In this document: piece by piece, positions 45,669 through 54,211 of the stretch | Position numbering within the stretch: position 1 is the stretch's first letter | How the letters are laid out: every line of letters starts with the position of its first letter | Assembly (NCBI GenBank): GCA_028277985.1 | Contig: JANQFG010000289.1 | Coordinates: forward strand, 62,001 to 126,000 | DNA length: 64,000 nt | Source: a bacterium | GTDB taxonomy: Bacteria; Desulfobacterota; DSWW01 | Direction: 5' to 3' | The notes under the pieces: model-generated | What the model saw: only the letters and a program-made list of their open reading frames with translations | What the model was told of the DNA's origin: nothing | The model's database searches: none | Translations under genes and position numbers: made by a program

Positions 45669-46681
45669 ACCCTATTGCGGAAACAAGGATGACCTCTCAC
45701 CCAAGGGCCACAGAACACCTGTCGACCCTCCACGTTGCCTACTCATTCGCATGCGGTCTGTCCTGTGCTCATTGCATCTTCCGTTGCGGTCCCGACGTAC
45801 TTCGAACCATGGGCCTCGCGGCAGCAAAGACCTACATCGACCAAGCCGCCCGGGTCGGCATTCGGAAAATCGTCTTCACCGGCGGGGAACCTCTGTTCCA
45901 TCCGGGGGAACTCCGGGGATTGATCCACCATGCCGCTACGCAAGGAATGCAGTGTGCTCTGATGACGAATGCGTTCTGGGCATCATCCAGAAACCGCACG
46001 GAGGTTTGCCTCATCGAACTCCGGGACCTCGGACTTCAATCCATAACCTTGAGCACGGACCGGTACCACTTGCTTGCGGTTCCGGTCGAGAATCTCCAAC
46101 GGGCCCTCGACGTGTCGGGTAAAATCGGGCTTCAGGTGGCCGTCAAGATCGCGCGATTGCAGCACGACCCGATCGCCGAAGGTCTGTGCCGGGATCTGTG
46201 CGATTCAACCACGAGAATTCTCGTACAGGATATCTCTCCCCTGGGTCGGGCCTCATCCTTGCGCCATGCAGTACGCCTGAGGCCCTCATGGACCTTCACT
46301 GGGCCGGGATGCTCAACACCACCCGTACTCCTCCCGAACGGAAACCTCCTGACTTGCTGCAACCTGCCCGCACGGGACCTGAAAGTCACAGACTTCCCCC
46401 TGGTGCTGGGGAACATCAGAGAGGAATCACTGGCGACTCTCCTGAGAAGACGTTCCACGGATCCCCTCCTGAATACCTTGCGCTCCCGCGGCCCCAGCAC
46501 GGTGCTCACGCTCCTCGCCCGACATGCCCCACAGACCAGGGTGTCGAAGAAGGCTGAATATCACAGCGGTTGTGACCTCTGTTTCCGTCTCTTCTGCAGG
46601 ACGCAGGACAAACGGGTGCTGTATGCAGCGCTGGAGAATCCGTTCCCCCTGGAGCACCCGGGATCAGGAGCCGCAGCATGA
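45665..46681 (+). CDS. Radical SAM enzyme with Cys-rich C-terminus
   Basis: The 338-aa product (TTG start with GGAGGG nine bases upstream; ATG 45689 is an alternative) has the radical SAM cluster motif CGLSCAHC (Cys30, 34, 37), FTGGEPLFHP for SAM binding and a shortened SPASM/twitch-like tail with Cys216, 231, 232, 303, 306 and 311 that could hold an auxiliary Fe-S cluster. In other systems such enzymes make carbon-sulfur or carbon-carbon bonds in peptides. It overlaps the previous lipoprotein gene and the next radical SAM gene by four bases each. The peptide substrate is inferred to be the Cys-rich peptides encoded downstream. Confidence 0.85.
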   Translation: MNPIAETRMTSHPRATEHLSTLHVAYSFACGLSCAHCIFRCGPDVLRTMGLAAAKTYIDQAARVGIRKIVFTGGEPLFHPGELRGLIHHAATQGMQCALMTNAFWASSRNRTEVCLIELRDLGLQSITLSTDRYHLLAVPVENLQRALDVSGKIGLQVAVKIARLQHDPIAEGLCRDLCDSTTRILVQDISPLGRASSLRHAVRLRPSWTFTGPGCSTPPVLLPNGNLLTCCNLPARDLKVTDFPLVLGNIREESLATLLRRRSTDPLLNTLRSRGPSTVLTLLARHAPQTRVSKKAEYHSGCDLCFRLFCRTQDKRVLYAALENPFPLEHPGSGAAA

Positions 46682-48117
46682 GACCCAGCTCATACATCAT
46701 TCATGTTCCCTTGTCGGACACAGACACGGTGCTGCTGTTTCACGGCTACTCCGGCGCGGTGGACCTCGTCTCTTCGCGAATCGCCGCGCTTCTCTTGGAT
46801 CCGAGTGCTTCCAATGGGAAATTCAAAAGGTCGCTAACCGCGGAAACGCTGAATCATCTCATCGAAAGAGGATACCTGACCGCCAAGTCGGCCCAATCCG
46901 AGCAAGCTTACGTAATGGCACTGGGCATGCGCGTGCATGCGGTCATGAGAAAGCACGCTTCCCCCGGGTTTCTCGTCATTCCCACCTATTCCTGCAATCT
47001 GCGCTGCACGTATTGCTATGAGAAGGATCTTCAAGCCAGAGAGAGCTCCTGGCTGGAGCGGCGCATGTCGAACGACATGATACAGGCCCTGTTCGAAGCC
47101 ATGGAGAGGGTGGATCTATCAGCGCGTCGCCAGAAATGCCTGACCTTCTATGGAGGGGAACCCCTGCAGGAATCCAACCGGACGGTTGTCCGACTCCTGC
47201 ACGAAAAGGCCTGCGAAAGGGGATTCCGACAATTCTCCGCAATCACGAACGCAGTGGACTTGCACCACTACACCGACATCCTGGGACAGGACAAGGGGAT
47301 TTCGTTTCTTCAGGTAACGATGGACGGCCCCCCTTCGGTACACGATGCCCGGCGCCGGCTTGCTGACGGAGGCGGAACGTTCGAACGCGTCGCCAGGAAC
47401 ATCGATCTGGCATTCATGAAAGGCACCCGAGTGTCCGTCCGGGTGAACGTGGACCGCGAGAACGCCGATCAGGTCCAGTGGTTAGAGGATTTCTTTCAAA
47501 GGAGAGGGTGGACGCAACGCCCCCTGTTTCGCGCCTACTGTTCGCCGGTTCATGGAGACGTTTGCGGCAATCAGCGGGTTGACGGCTTCGCGTCCCACCA
47601 GAAGATGTGCCAGGCCATTCGAGGGGATGCCAAGGGGTGCAGGAGCACGGAAGAGGCTCCCCATTTTCAGATCGACCCGGTCACCTATGCCGTCCAGAAG
47701 AGGATCCTTGCCCATCTGTCACAAGAACAGGACCTCCCGTTCTGGCGAACCGCCTTCTGCGGGAGCAATATGGCCATGTACCTCTTCGACCCCTTTGGAG
47801 ACATCTATCCGTGCTGGGAAGTGATCGGCCACCCGGAACACCGGATCGGACAATATGGACCCGGACTCCTCGAAGTGGACTCGAAGGCTGTCCATCGATG
47901 GCATCACCGGAGCGTGGTGCGGATTCCGGCCTGCCGGTCGTGCCCGTACCTCTTCTTCTGTGGGGGTGGATGCGAGGCATTGGCGCTCAGATCGACTGGC
48001 GACTCGAATCAACCCAGTTGTTCCGAGTTCCCCAAACACTTTGGTGAAGCCGCCCTGAAAGCTTACCGGGAATGGACCATCCGGCACGACAAGAAGACTT
48101 CTCTCACAGGGAGTTAG
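46678..48117 (+). CDS. Radical SAM/SPASM peptide maturase
   Basis: The 479-aa product has the order of a RiPP maturase. A small N-terminal domain (about 5-70, YIIHVPLSDTDTVLLFHGYSG) of the type that precedes SPASM enzymes is followed by the radical SAM core with CNLRCTYC (Cys106, 110, 113) and FYGGEP, then a complete SPASM domain with Cys361, 379, 419, 422, 428, 432 and 448 (RSCPYLFFCGGGC). Enzymes of this build install thioether or C-C crosslinks in cysteine-rich peptides. The start overlaps the upstream radical SAM stop (GCATGA). No other candidate substrate than the Cys-rich peptides at 52639-54211 is visible. Confidence 0.9.
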   Translation: MRPSSYIIHVPLSDTDTVLLFHGYSGAVDLVSSRIAALLLDPSASNGKFKRSLTAETLNHLIERGYLTAKSAQSEQAYVMALGMRVHAVMRKHASPGFLVIPTYSCNLRCTYCYEKDLQARESSWLERRMSNDMIQALFEAMERVDLSARRQKCLTFYGGEPLQESNRTVVRLLHEKACERGFRQFSAITNAVDLHHYTDILGQDKGISFLQVTMDGPPSVHDARRRLADGGGTFERVARNIDLAFMKGTRVSVRVNVDRENADQVQWLEDFFQRRGWTQRPLFRAYCSPVHGDVCGNQRVDGFASHQKMCQAIRGDAKGCRSTEEAPHFQIDPVTYAVQKRILAHLSQEQDLPFWRTAFCGSNMAMYLFDPFGDIYPCWEVIGHPEHRIGQYGPGLLEVDSKAVHRWHHRSVVRIPACRSCPYLFFCGGGCEALALRSTGDSNQPSCSEFPKHFGEAALKAYREWTIRHDKKTSLTGS

Positions 48118-49994
48118 AAGGCTTGGAAGCATCCCTCGATCGCGAGATCCTGGCAGAAGGCGCTGCAATACATCGCGGCATTCGCGAATGGAGGGCACAA
48201 TGGGCCGCTGAGCTTCAGCAGTTCGACGGTTCGAGTGAAGGAAGCGACGGCCTTCAACCCACACCCTGCTCCCGACGCTTCCCCTCACCTTTGCACGCAT
48301 ACTATCCTTTCCTCTTTCACACCTGTTTCCCGGAAATTCCCGTCGAGACCGTCCGGGACCTCGCCCTCGCTGACAGACTCTATACCGAACACCTGCTCAC
48401 GTACGATCGAACTCTGGACGGTCAGAAGCCGATCGAAGCGGTGGCACTGTTTGGGGCCCAGATGGAACACATGCAGTGTCTGAAACGAGTGTATGAGCTC
48501 TTCCCACTTGGCCACTCCTTCTGGGAGTGCTTCTACGATGGCTACTTCCAGACCTGGAAGAGTGTCCGTGACGAGAAGCTCTGTCACACCCATCGGATCG
48601 GGCCCTATTCGTTTCGTCGTTTTTGTGCCCTGGCGAAGGGAAAGACGGCTGTCCTGCGATCCTTCACCCTGGCCCTTGCCTTTCTCACAAACCGGACAGA
48701 AGAGCTTCCTCGCCTGTCCGCCGCGCTGGACCGACATCACATAGCCCTGGTCCTGATCGACGACCTTGAAGACTGGCGGCAGGACTTCGAACGCTTCAAC
48801 TTCACGTACCCCCTGACCCGCCTTCTCCAGATGGAAGGACTCACGCAGGAAGTTTCCTCCGGAAGCCCTCCCTCGCCCGAACAAGTCGGCCGACTCCTCT
48901 ACACGACCGGCCTGATGGAGCAGCAAATCCGGCGGGCTGAGTTCTTCTTCAGGAAATCGAACGAAGCCGTGGGGTCCCTGCCTCTCCCCCTGTGGAGGGA
49001 TTTCAACAAGGGATTCGAGGAGCGTTGCCGGGCACTTCGCCACGACCTGGCAGAGATTCGCCGTCGAGAAGAAGTCCGTTCCCGAATGCGAGCCTCCCAT
49101 CATCGATCGAATCGAATCGCCGACAGCATACGATCCGGAATACGGTTCCTGACAGCTTCTCATTCCCGGGAGGACGTCTTCCGTGCCTTTCGATCGCCAC
49201 ACACCTATATGTGTCCTTCGAAATCGCTTGCACCCTCGCGGTCCATCACCACTCTGATCTTCAGGTCGCTCCGGTCCGTTCAGGAACCGGATCCCGGCTT
49301 GATGTCTCTCCTGGACTCAACGTCCGATTGGCTCAGCAAAGCCCGTGCGACGCCCGTTCCTCCAGGCCTACCCGCCCGGCTCGAACGCGCCTTTGATCCC
49401 CTCCCCACGGACCCAGAGGCACTGTCCGGGCTCGACTCTGCATTCGCACCCGGGCACGGACCACTAGCGGACGGTCTATACTGGGCCAACTTCCTTTACT
49501 CCTGCTCTCTGCAAGGGTTCCGTCCGCCCAAGTTGTACACGTACGTACTAGACTGCATTGTCCGAGAAGACTACAACCCCTGGAGCTTCGGTGTCTCTTT
49601 CGGACCAATCTCCCCCGTATGGACAAAATACGCCACCAGACCTCTCCTGCCCCTACTCCTGTTCTGCCTTTCCCTCGGAAACCGGGTCCCACGGGAGGCC
49701 ATCCAGAACTTGCTTCTCGGGCCTTACCGAACAACCGGATCCTGGAACAACACAACCGAGACCGCCCTGTCCCTGATTTGCCTTCTGCTAACGGAATACG
49801 AGGGTCCCGAAATCATGCAGGCAGTTGCCAGGCTCTCCGACTCTCAGGAATCGGACGGGGCATGGGCTCCCAACGCGATCTATCGCGAAGGGAAGACCTA
49901 CTACGGGAGCAAGGAGCTGACGACGGCCTGGTGTGTGGAGGCTCTGAGTCGCTATCACGGAAGCATTGCACACGCGAAGGGAACCAATAGGTGA
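48072..49994 (+). CDS. Isoprenoid-synthase-like protein with C-terminal alpha/alpha barrel, paralogue A
   Basis: The 640-aa product (ATG 48072; TTG 48123 possible) has two parts. Residues 75-350 are all-helical with a weak first Asp motif (YDRTLD, Asp112 and Asp116) and a clear second motif LIDDLEDWRQD (Asp230, 231, 234, 238) followed by NFTYPL, matching the pattern of class I isoprenoid synthases. Residues about 400-640 resemble the cyclase/prenyltransferase alpha/alpha barrel, with QW-like segments GSWNNTTETALSLICLL and SQESDGAWAPN ... LTTAWCVEAL. No DxDD motif of class II cyclases is seen. It overlaps the SPASM gene by 46 bases. A role in prenylating or cyclising a prenyl group on the peptide is inferred. 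Confidence 0.7.
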   Translation: MDHPARQEDFSHRELEGLEASLDREILAEGAAIHRGIREWRAQWAAELQQFDGSSEGSDGLQPTPCSRRFPSPLHAYYPFLFHTCFPEIPVETVRDLALADRLYTEHLLTYDRTLDGQKPIEAVALFGAQMEHMQCLKRVYELFPLGHSFWECFYDGYFQTWKSVRDEKLCHTHRIGPYSFRRFCALAKGKTAVLRSFTLALAFLTNRTEELPRLSAALDRHHIALVLIDDLEDWRQDFERFNFTYPLTRLLQMEGLTQEVSSGSPPSPEQVGRLLYTTGLMEQQIRRAEFFFRKSNEAVGSLPLPLWRDFNKGFEERCRALRHDLAEIRRREEVRSRMRASHHRSNRIADSIRSGIRFLTASHSREDVFRAFRSPHTYMCPSKSLAPSRSITTLIFRSLRSVQEPDPGLMSLLDSTSDWLSKARATPVPPGLPARLERAFDPLPTDPEALSGLDSAFAPGHGPLADGLYWANFLYSCSLQGFRPPKLYTYVLDCIVREDYNPWSFGVSFGPISPVWTKYATRPLLPLLLFCLSLGNRVPREAIQNLLLGPYRTTGSWNNTTETALSLICLLLTEYEGPEIMQAVARLSDSQESDGAWAPNAIYREGKTYYGSKELTTAWCVEALSRYHGSIAHAKGTNR

Positions 49995-49998
49995 CGAG

Positions 49999-52629
49999 GT
50001 GAACATACCCACGGGCTTCACCGGGGCAACGCAAACCCCAGAGAGGACCCATCGCTATCTCGAGGGCGAGGCCGTCCGTGTAGCCCGTGGCATGGCCTCG
50101 TTTCGAAACGAGCGTGTCCGCCGCCTCTCCGAACCGTCTGCAGCGCTGGCGATGCGCGAAGATTCCAGGGACTCACAAAAACCTGCGCAGAAGAACGGTG
50201 GGGCGGGCTTCTCGCCCTTTTACTACTATCCCTTTCTCTTCGCCACCGCGTTTCCGTCCGTCAGGGCTGATGCACTGCACACTCTCGCTCTGGCAAACCG
50301 CATCCTGCTTGAAGCGATCCTACTTGTCGACAAGAAGATCGACGAAGGCAGACCGTGGACGCCAGCGGATTTCTACCTGATGGATGGTTACTTCCAGAGG
50401 GCCTTGGAGATGCTCATCCCCCTCTTCCCACTCGAACACGACTTCTGGCAAGGAACGCAGGAGTGTTACCTGCAGCATGGTAGGGCAATACTCAAGGAAC
50501 AGGCCCGCCACCACGGCAGGCTCTGCCCTTACACCCGGGACGAGTTCTTCGAGCTCGCAACGGGCAAGGTTGCTCTCATCAAAACCAATCTGCTCGCCAT
50601 GGGCTCACTTGCCGGCACTTCTGCAATCCTACCGCCGCTCATGGAGTCACAGGACCATTTCCTTGCAGGCTTTCAATGCTTCGACGATCTGCGGGACTGG
50701 AAGGAGGACCTGCTGCATGGAAACTTCACCTTTCTCCTTACCCGGGTTCTTTCTGAAGGGCCATTCCAGGGCAAGGTTCGTCAAGGCGATTCCATTCCAC
50801 GTGATGACGTAGGACAGGTCCTCTACCACGGAGGGTTCGCTCAGGAACAGCTTCACCTGGCAGAGCAATACCTGCTGAGCTCGTTGGATACCGTGAAGGA
50901 CATCCACGTGCCCAATTGGACAAGGAACGTCAGAGGATTCTTGCGTCACTGTAGGACCATGCGCCACGATCTCAAGGAGATCCGGAGAAGGACCACGAGG
51001 GGAGCCGAACCGAAACAGATCCAATCGTGTCTGGAAACGGCACTCGGTTTCCTGGTTCGTCCCACGTACCCCCTTGCCGGACCCAGCCTTGCTCAATCCG
51101 AAAACCCTTATATGAGCCCCTCCATCGACTTGACGCCCTCGCGATTCGTAGCAACCTATCTCCTGTCGGCACTATCTCCTCTGCAGAACATGGACTCGCG
51201 GTTGTCGAGGCTTCTGCGCAAAGCCTCCAATTGGCTTACAACCTCTTCCGAACGCCCCACGGATCCCTCCCTGCCAGCCGCTCTGGAGGAGTCGTTTCCC
51301 CCGTTGGTTACTGACACAGGAGCGTTACTGGAACTCGACGCAGATCTGGACCAGGGACTTCCGCAGCATCCCCGCGGTCTCTTCTGGGCTAATCTGCTGT
51401 CAATGTCGTCCCGGGTGAACGTCCGCCTGCCGAAACTCGAACAACTGGCCCGGGCTTCCATTCAACGAGCCGACTATACACAGTGGACCCATCTGGTCCT
51501 TCCAGAATCACACGAGACCTCCGATTACCAGGGGGTTTGTCACCCACTGCTGGTATTGCTCTTCTTCTGCCAGTATTTCGGCTCTGATCCGCTAGGGACG
51601 CCCTTACGCGAATACCTCCTGAGGAGGAACCGGGCCACAGGGGCATGGAACCATCCCACAGAAATCGCGTTGAGGGTCCTCTGTCTGATCTCCATAGGCT
51701 ATCAGGGCAGCGAACTCTCCCCCGCGGTTGACAAACTCATCCGTACACAGGAGCCGAACGGTTCGTGGCCTCCAAACGCTCTGTACGAAGAGCAGGAGTG
51801 CTTCTACGGAAGCCGGGACCTCACAACGGCCTGGTGCCTGCTGGCGCTGTTCCTCTACCACTTGGGTCCCGGCCCGCCGCAGGTCACAAGGACCCCCCCG
51901 CCAATATCCGCGCGAGAGGCACCTGATCCGGGGATCGTCCTGCATAGCGGCCTCCCCGGTCGCTTTCTCAATCTGGCTCGATCCGCCCTGGATGACCTTC
52001 GCATCGCACTGGCTCCCCAGTGGCCCAACGAGTTCTATATCGGCAGCTGGGCTGGAATGCCACCACACTTCCTGCTGAAAACGGAGCAAGGGATCCTTGC
52101 CGGCATCAATACCCTCCCTCACAAACGAGGGAAAGCGCTGTCAACCGGCAACAGACAATTGAAGGTGGAAGTCCTCATGGCCACGATACTGGCCCGAAGG
52201 TGCCTCGAACAGGGCTCCTTGAAAGACCGCCTGGAGAGGATCTTCGTCGCTGGGCTCGCGTTGTCCATGGCAGGCAGGCTCTGGCCTGGTCTGTCACCGT
52301 GGAGGAGACTCGGCATGCGAAGACTCGACTGGTCGTGGTGCTGCGAACATGAAGCCTTTCTCTGGGAGGAATTGAGAAGGTTCCTACTCCATCCTTCTCG
52401 CGGAAACCCGGCTTTTGGATGGCTGCTCCCAGACCATCGTGCCTCCCCCACTCAGCCCATACCGGCCGGCGCGGCCCTGTTCCTGGGAGAGAGTCTTCTG
52501 GCAGAACCCGTGGCTCTAGACGACCCCTTTCAGAAGGTCAACGGGCTGCTCGGGAAGAGCCGTCCCGATATTCTTCGCACCTTCCGGCGGAAAGTGGGGC
52601 TCGAGAGTGATGAGAACGCGTTTTCATAG
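49999..52629 (+). CDS. Isoprenoid-synthase-like protein with barrel and extra C-terminal domain, paralogue B
   Basis: From GTG 49999 (AGGTGA upstream; TTG 49966 possible) the product is 876 aa and paralogous to its neighbour. It has YYYPFLFATAFP, a weak first motif VDKKID (Asp111, 115), a strong second motif CFDDLRDWKED (Asp229, 230, 233, 237) with GNFTFLLT, and the barrel segments GAWNHPTEIALRVLCLI and TQEPNGSWPPN ... LTTAWCLLAL. A further 240 residues (about 630-876) form a helical domain not present in paralogue A, with GSWAGMPPHFLLKTEQG and WSWCCEHEAFLWEEL. The function of that domain is unknown. The gene ends nine bases before the first peptide gene. Confidence 0.7.
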   Translation: MNIPTGFTGATQTPERTHRYLEGEAVRVARGMASFRNERVRRLSEPSAALAMREDSRDSQKPAQKNGGAGFSPFYYYPFLFATAFPSVRADALHTLALANRILLEAILLVDKKIDEGRPWTPADFYLMDGYFQRALEMLIPLFPLEHDFWQGTQECYLQHGRAILKEQARHHGRLCPYTRDEFFELATGKVALIKTNLLAMGSLAGTSAILPPLMESQDHFLAGFQCFDDLRDWKEDLLHGNFTFLLTRVLSEGPFQGKVRQGDSIPRDDVGQVLYHGGFAQEQLHLAEQYLLSSLDTVKDIHVPNWTRNVRGFLRHCRTMRHDLKEIRRRTTRGAEPKQIQSCLETALGFLVRPTYPLAGPSLAQSENPYMSPSIDLTPSRFVATYLLSALSPLQNMDSRLSRLLRKASNWLTTSSERPTDPSLPAALEESFPPLVTDTGALLELDADLDQGLPQHPRGLFWANLLSMSSRVNVRLPKLEQLARASIQRADYTQWTHLVLPESHETSDYQGVCHPLLVLLFFCQYFGSDPLGTPLREYLLRRNRATGAWNHPTEIALRVLCLISIGYQGSELSPAVDKLIRTQEPNGSWPPNALYEEQECFYGSRDLTTAWCLLALFLYHLGPGPPQVTRTPPPISAREAPDPGIVLHSGLPGRFLNLARSALDDLRIALAPQWPNEFYIGSWAGMPPHFLLKTEQGILAGINTLPHKRGKALSTGNRQLKVEVLMATILARRCLEQGSLKDRLERIFVAGLALSMAGRLWPGLSPWRRLGMRRLDWSWCCEHEAFLWEELRRFLLHPSRGNPAFGWLLPDHRASPTQPIPAGAALFLGESLLAEPVALDDPFQKVNGLLGKSRPDILRTFRRKVGLESDENAFS

Positions 52630-52638
52630 GATCGGACG

Positions 52639-52881
52639 GTGAATCGTCACAGAGACAGCTCTGGGGAAATTCTTCCCCTCTCGGCCATGGAGAAGGAGTA
52701 TCTTTCACTGGAGGAACTGGAGGCACGTCTTGAAAACCAGCTGGCCGCCCTGCCGGCGGCCCTGGATGATGCTCACTGCCTCTATTATCTGTGCACCACC
52801 CGTTGCAGTGGAACGAAATGTCCAGTCTTTTGCGACTGCGATGTGGTAATGGACCTGGGAGGGACGGCAGATGTCCGATAA
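52639..52881 (+). CDS. Cys-rich precursor peptide 1 (RiPP-like)
   Basis: An 80-aa peptide from GTG 52639 (AGGA eight bases upstream; ATG 52687 possible). The leader carries SLEELEARLENQ, shared by all seven peptides of the array. The core has six Cys, opening with a CxxxxCxxxC pattern (CLYYLCTTRC) and then CDCD, a decayed form of the CxCDG box of peptides 2-4. It ends with a Cys-free tail. Substrate of the radical SAM enzymes by inference. Its last codons overlap the start of peptide 2. Confidence 0.8.
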   Translation: MNRHRDSSGEILPLSAMEKEYLSLEELEARLENQLAALPAALDDAHCLYYLCTTRCSGTKCPVFCDCDVVMDLGGTADVR

Positions 52882-53149
52882 AAAGAAAAAGGAATGGTTA
52901 CCCCTGGCGAAACCTCGCCATCACGGCATCCCCCTGGACGAACTCGAAAAAAGGCTCGAGATGCAAAGAGCAGCTCCCATCGAACCTGCGGTGGCCTGCT
53001 ACACGGACTTCTGTCCGAGCGATTGCACGGCCTACTGTGTCTCCGGCTATTCGGGCTGCACGGACCTGTGCGCCTGCGATGGCGTCATGTGCGCCGCCGA
53101 GTGCGGGTCCCTGTGTGCGGTCGATAGTTGTCTCGTGGACATCATCTGA
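52871..53149 (+). CDS. Cys-rich precursor peptide 2 (RiPP-like)
   Basis: A 92-aa peptide with a strong ribosome site (GGGAGGG seven bases before ATG). The lysine-rich start is followed by the leader motif PLDELEKRLEMQ and a core of about 50 residues with eleven Cys: CYTDFCPSDC (CxxxxCxxxC), then CACDGVMC and several CxxxC spacings. The ATG lies inside the last codons of peptide 1, so translation is coupled. Confidence 0.85.
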   Translation: MSDKKKKEWLPLAKPRHHGIPLDELEKRLEMQRAAPIEPAVACYTDFCPSDCTAYCVSGYSGCTDLCACDGVMCAAECGSLCAVDSCLVDII

Positions 53150-53160
53150 CAAGGTTTTTC

Positions 53161-53421
53161 ATGACGCGCGACAAGGTAGAGTCTTTGCGACAAGGATCCC
53201 TGAAGGGTATCTCTCTGGAAGAACTGGAGTACAGGCTCGAGATGCAGCGGCTCCCCTCATCGGAAGAGGAGTACTGCACGCTGAACGTTTGCACAGGAGA
53301 TTGCGCCGAAGGGGTATGGTGCGCCGGCGGATTCTGTGCTTGCGACGGAGTGCTCTGTTTCTGCCATGGCGACTGCTCCACATACTGCTTTGACTATTGC
53401 CAGGACGGAGGAGGATGGTGA
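53161..53421 (+). CDS. Cys-rich precursor peptide 3 (RiPP-like)
   Basis: From ATG 53161 the peptide is 86 aa. Leader motif SLEELEYRLEMQ is followed by an acidic spacer and a core with eleven Cys: CTLNVCTGDC (same CxxxxCxxxC opening), CACDGVLCFC and CSTYCFDYC, ending in a Gly-rich tail. It is the closest relative of peptide 2 in leader and CACDG box, suggesting duplication within the array. Confidence 0.85.
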   Translation: MTRDKVESLRQGSLKGISLEELEYRLEMQRLPSSEEEYCTLNVCTGDCAEGVWCAGGFCACDGVLCFCHGDCSTYCFDYCQDGGGW

Positions 53422-53639
53422 CGAGGAGGAGCCCGAAGAAGGCCCCAGCCGTTCGACTCGAACAGATCTCTTTGAACCCGTCCCTTCTATCGGTCGAAGA
53501 ACTGGAACATCGCATGGAGACTGCACTCATACACGGGAGCCACTCAGCCGTCTGCAACTGCCTGGGTACACTGTGTCAGTGTGACGGCTGGGATTGTGTC
53601 GAAGTCTGCGCATCGCACTGTCTGATCCACTACGCCTGA
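53415..53639 (+). CDS. Cys-rich precursor peptide 4 (RiPP-like)
   Basis: A 74-aa peptide from ATG 53415 (GTG 53418 is an alternative), starting inside the last codons of peptide 3. A basic start (RRSPKK) is followed by the leader motif SVEELEHRMETA and a short core with seven Cys: CNCLGTLCQCDGWDC, EVCASHC. The CxCDGxxC box matches peptides 2 and 3. Confidence 0.8.
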   Translation: MVTRRSPKKAPAVRLEQISLNPSLLSVEELEHRMETALIHGSHSAVCNCLGTLCQCDGWDCVEVCASHCLIHYA

Positions 53640-53656
53640 TCCGCCCAGGAGCAACG

Positions 53657-53821
53657 ATGGAGCAAGAGGTCGAGACACTGACGCGAGGACTGGACGAGGC
53701 CCGGATAAGCCTCGAATGGATGGAGCAGCGCCTTCAGATGCAATCCTTCGAGGGTTCCCTTGCCGACCCGTCCCTCTGCGTCTGGTTCGCCTGCACGGAC
53801 GTGTGTCCGCCGGGAGGTTGA
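53657..53821 (+). CDS. Cys-rich precursor peptide 5 (short core)
   Basis: From ATG 53657 (AGGAG upstream) the peptide is 54 aa. The leader motif is SLEWMEQRLQMQ and the core has just three Cys in the same CxxxxCxxxC opening (CVWFACTDVC) followed by PPGG. It looks like a minimal version of the core found at the start of peptides 1-3. Confidence 0.8.
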   Translation: MEQEVETLTRGLDEARISLEWMEQRLQMQSFEGSLADPSLCVWFACTDVCPPGG

Positions 53822-53822
53822 A

Positions 53823-54032
53823 TTGTCTCAAGAGCAGAGGGCCGGTAAGAAATGGGTGACACCGAAGGATGCCACCGACGCTGGGATCCTCCAATGTTCA
53901 CCTCTGCCGTTCGGCCTGGAAGAACTCGATGACCGACTGGAGGCGGCCTTTCTATCGATTTCGGAATTCCGCCCTGAGGAGGCCTGCATCTGGGCCTGTG
54001 CCTGTTTCCTCGTGGACGGGAGCGAGGAATGA
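53823..54032 (+). CDS. Cys-rich precursor peptide 6 (short core)
   Basis: A 69-aa peptide from TTG 53823, preceded by GGGAGG with five-base spacing, which fixes this start. The leader motif is GLEELDDRLEAA; the core has three Cys (CIWACAC) and an acidic end. Its stop overlaps the ATG of peptide 7 (ATGA). Confidence 0.75.
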   Translation: MSQEQRAGKKWVTPKDATDAGILQCSPLPFGLEELDDRLEAAFLSISEFRPEEACIWACACFLVDGSEE

Positions 54033-54211
54033 AAGACGACCTGGATCAAATCATCGAGGAACTGGAGAGACGGCTCGAACAGGCGTGCCTGGAGTTCGAA
54101 CCTTGCTTCGGTACTTTCTGCTGGCAATTTGCCTCGACCTACCTCTGTCCCGACGCGTGCGGCATGCATTGCCAACCCTTCCACGGATGCGATCCGTACT
54201 GTTATGAGTAG
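54029..54211 (+). CDS. Cys-rich precursor peptide 7 (RiPP-like)
   Basis: A 60-aa peptide. The leader is very short: IIEELERRLEQ begins at residue 8, directly at the N-terminus, which marks the motif as the essential part of the leader. The core has seven or eight Cys: CFGTFC, CPDACGMHC, CDPYCYE. Its end overlaps the start of the M50 protease gene by eight bases. Confidence 0.82.
   Translation: MKDDLDQIIEELERRLEQACLEFEPCFGTFCWQFASTYLCPDACGMHCQPFHGCDPYCYE

Noticed and set aside
48285..49202. 305-codon minus-strand frame inside the cluster
   Set aside because: Antisense to the isoprenoid-synthase-like gene, which is supported by its paralogue.
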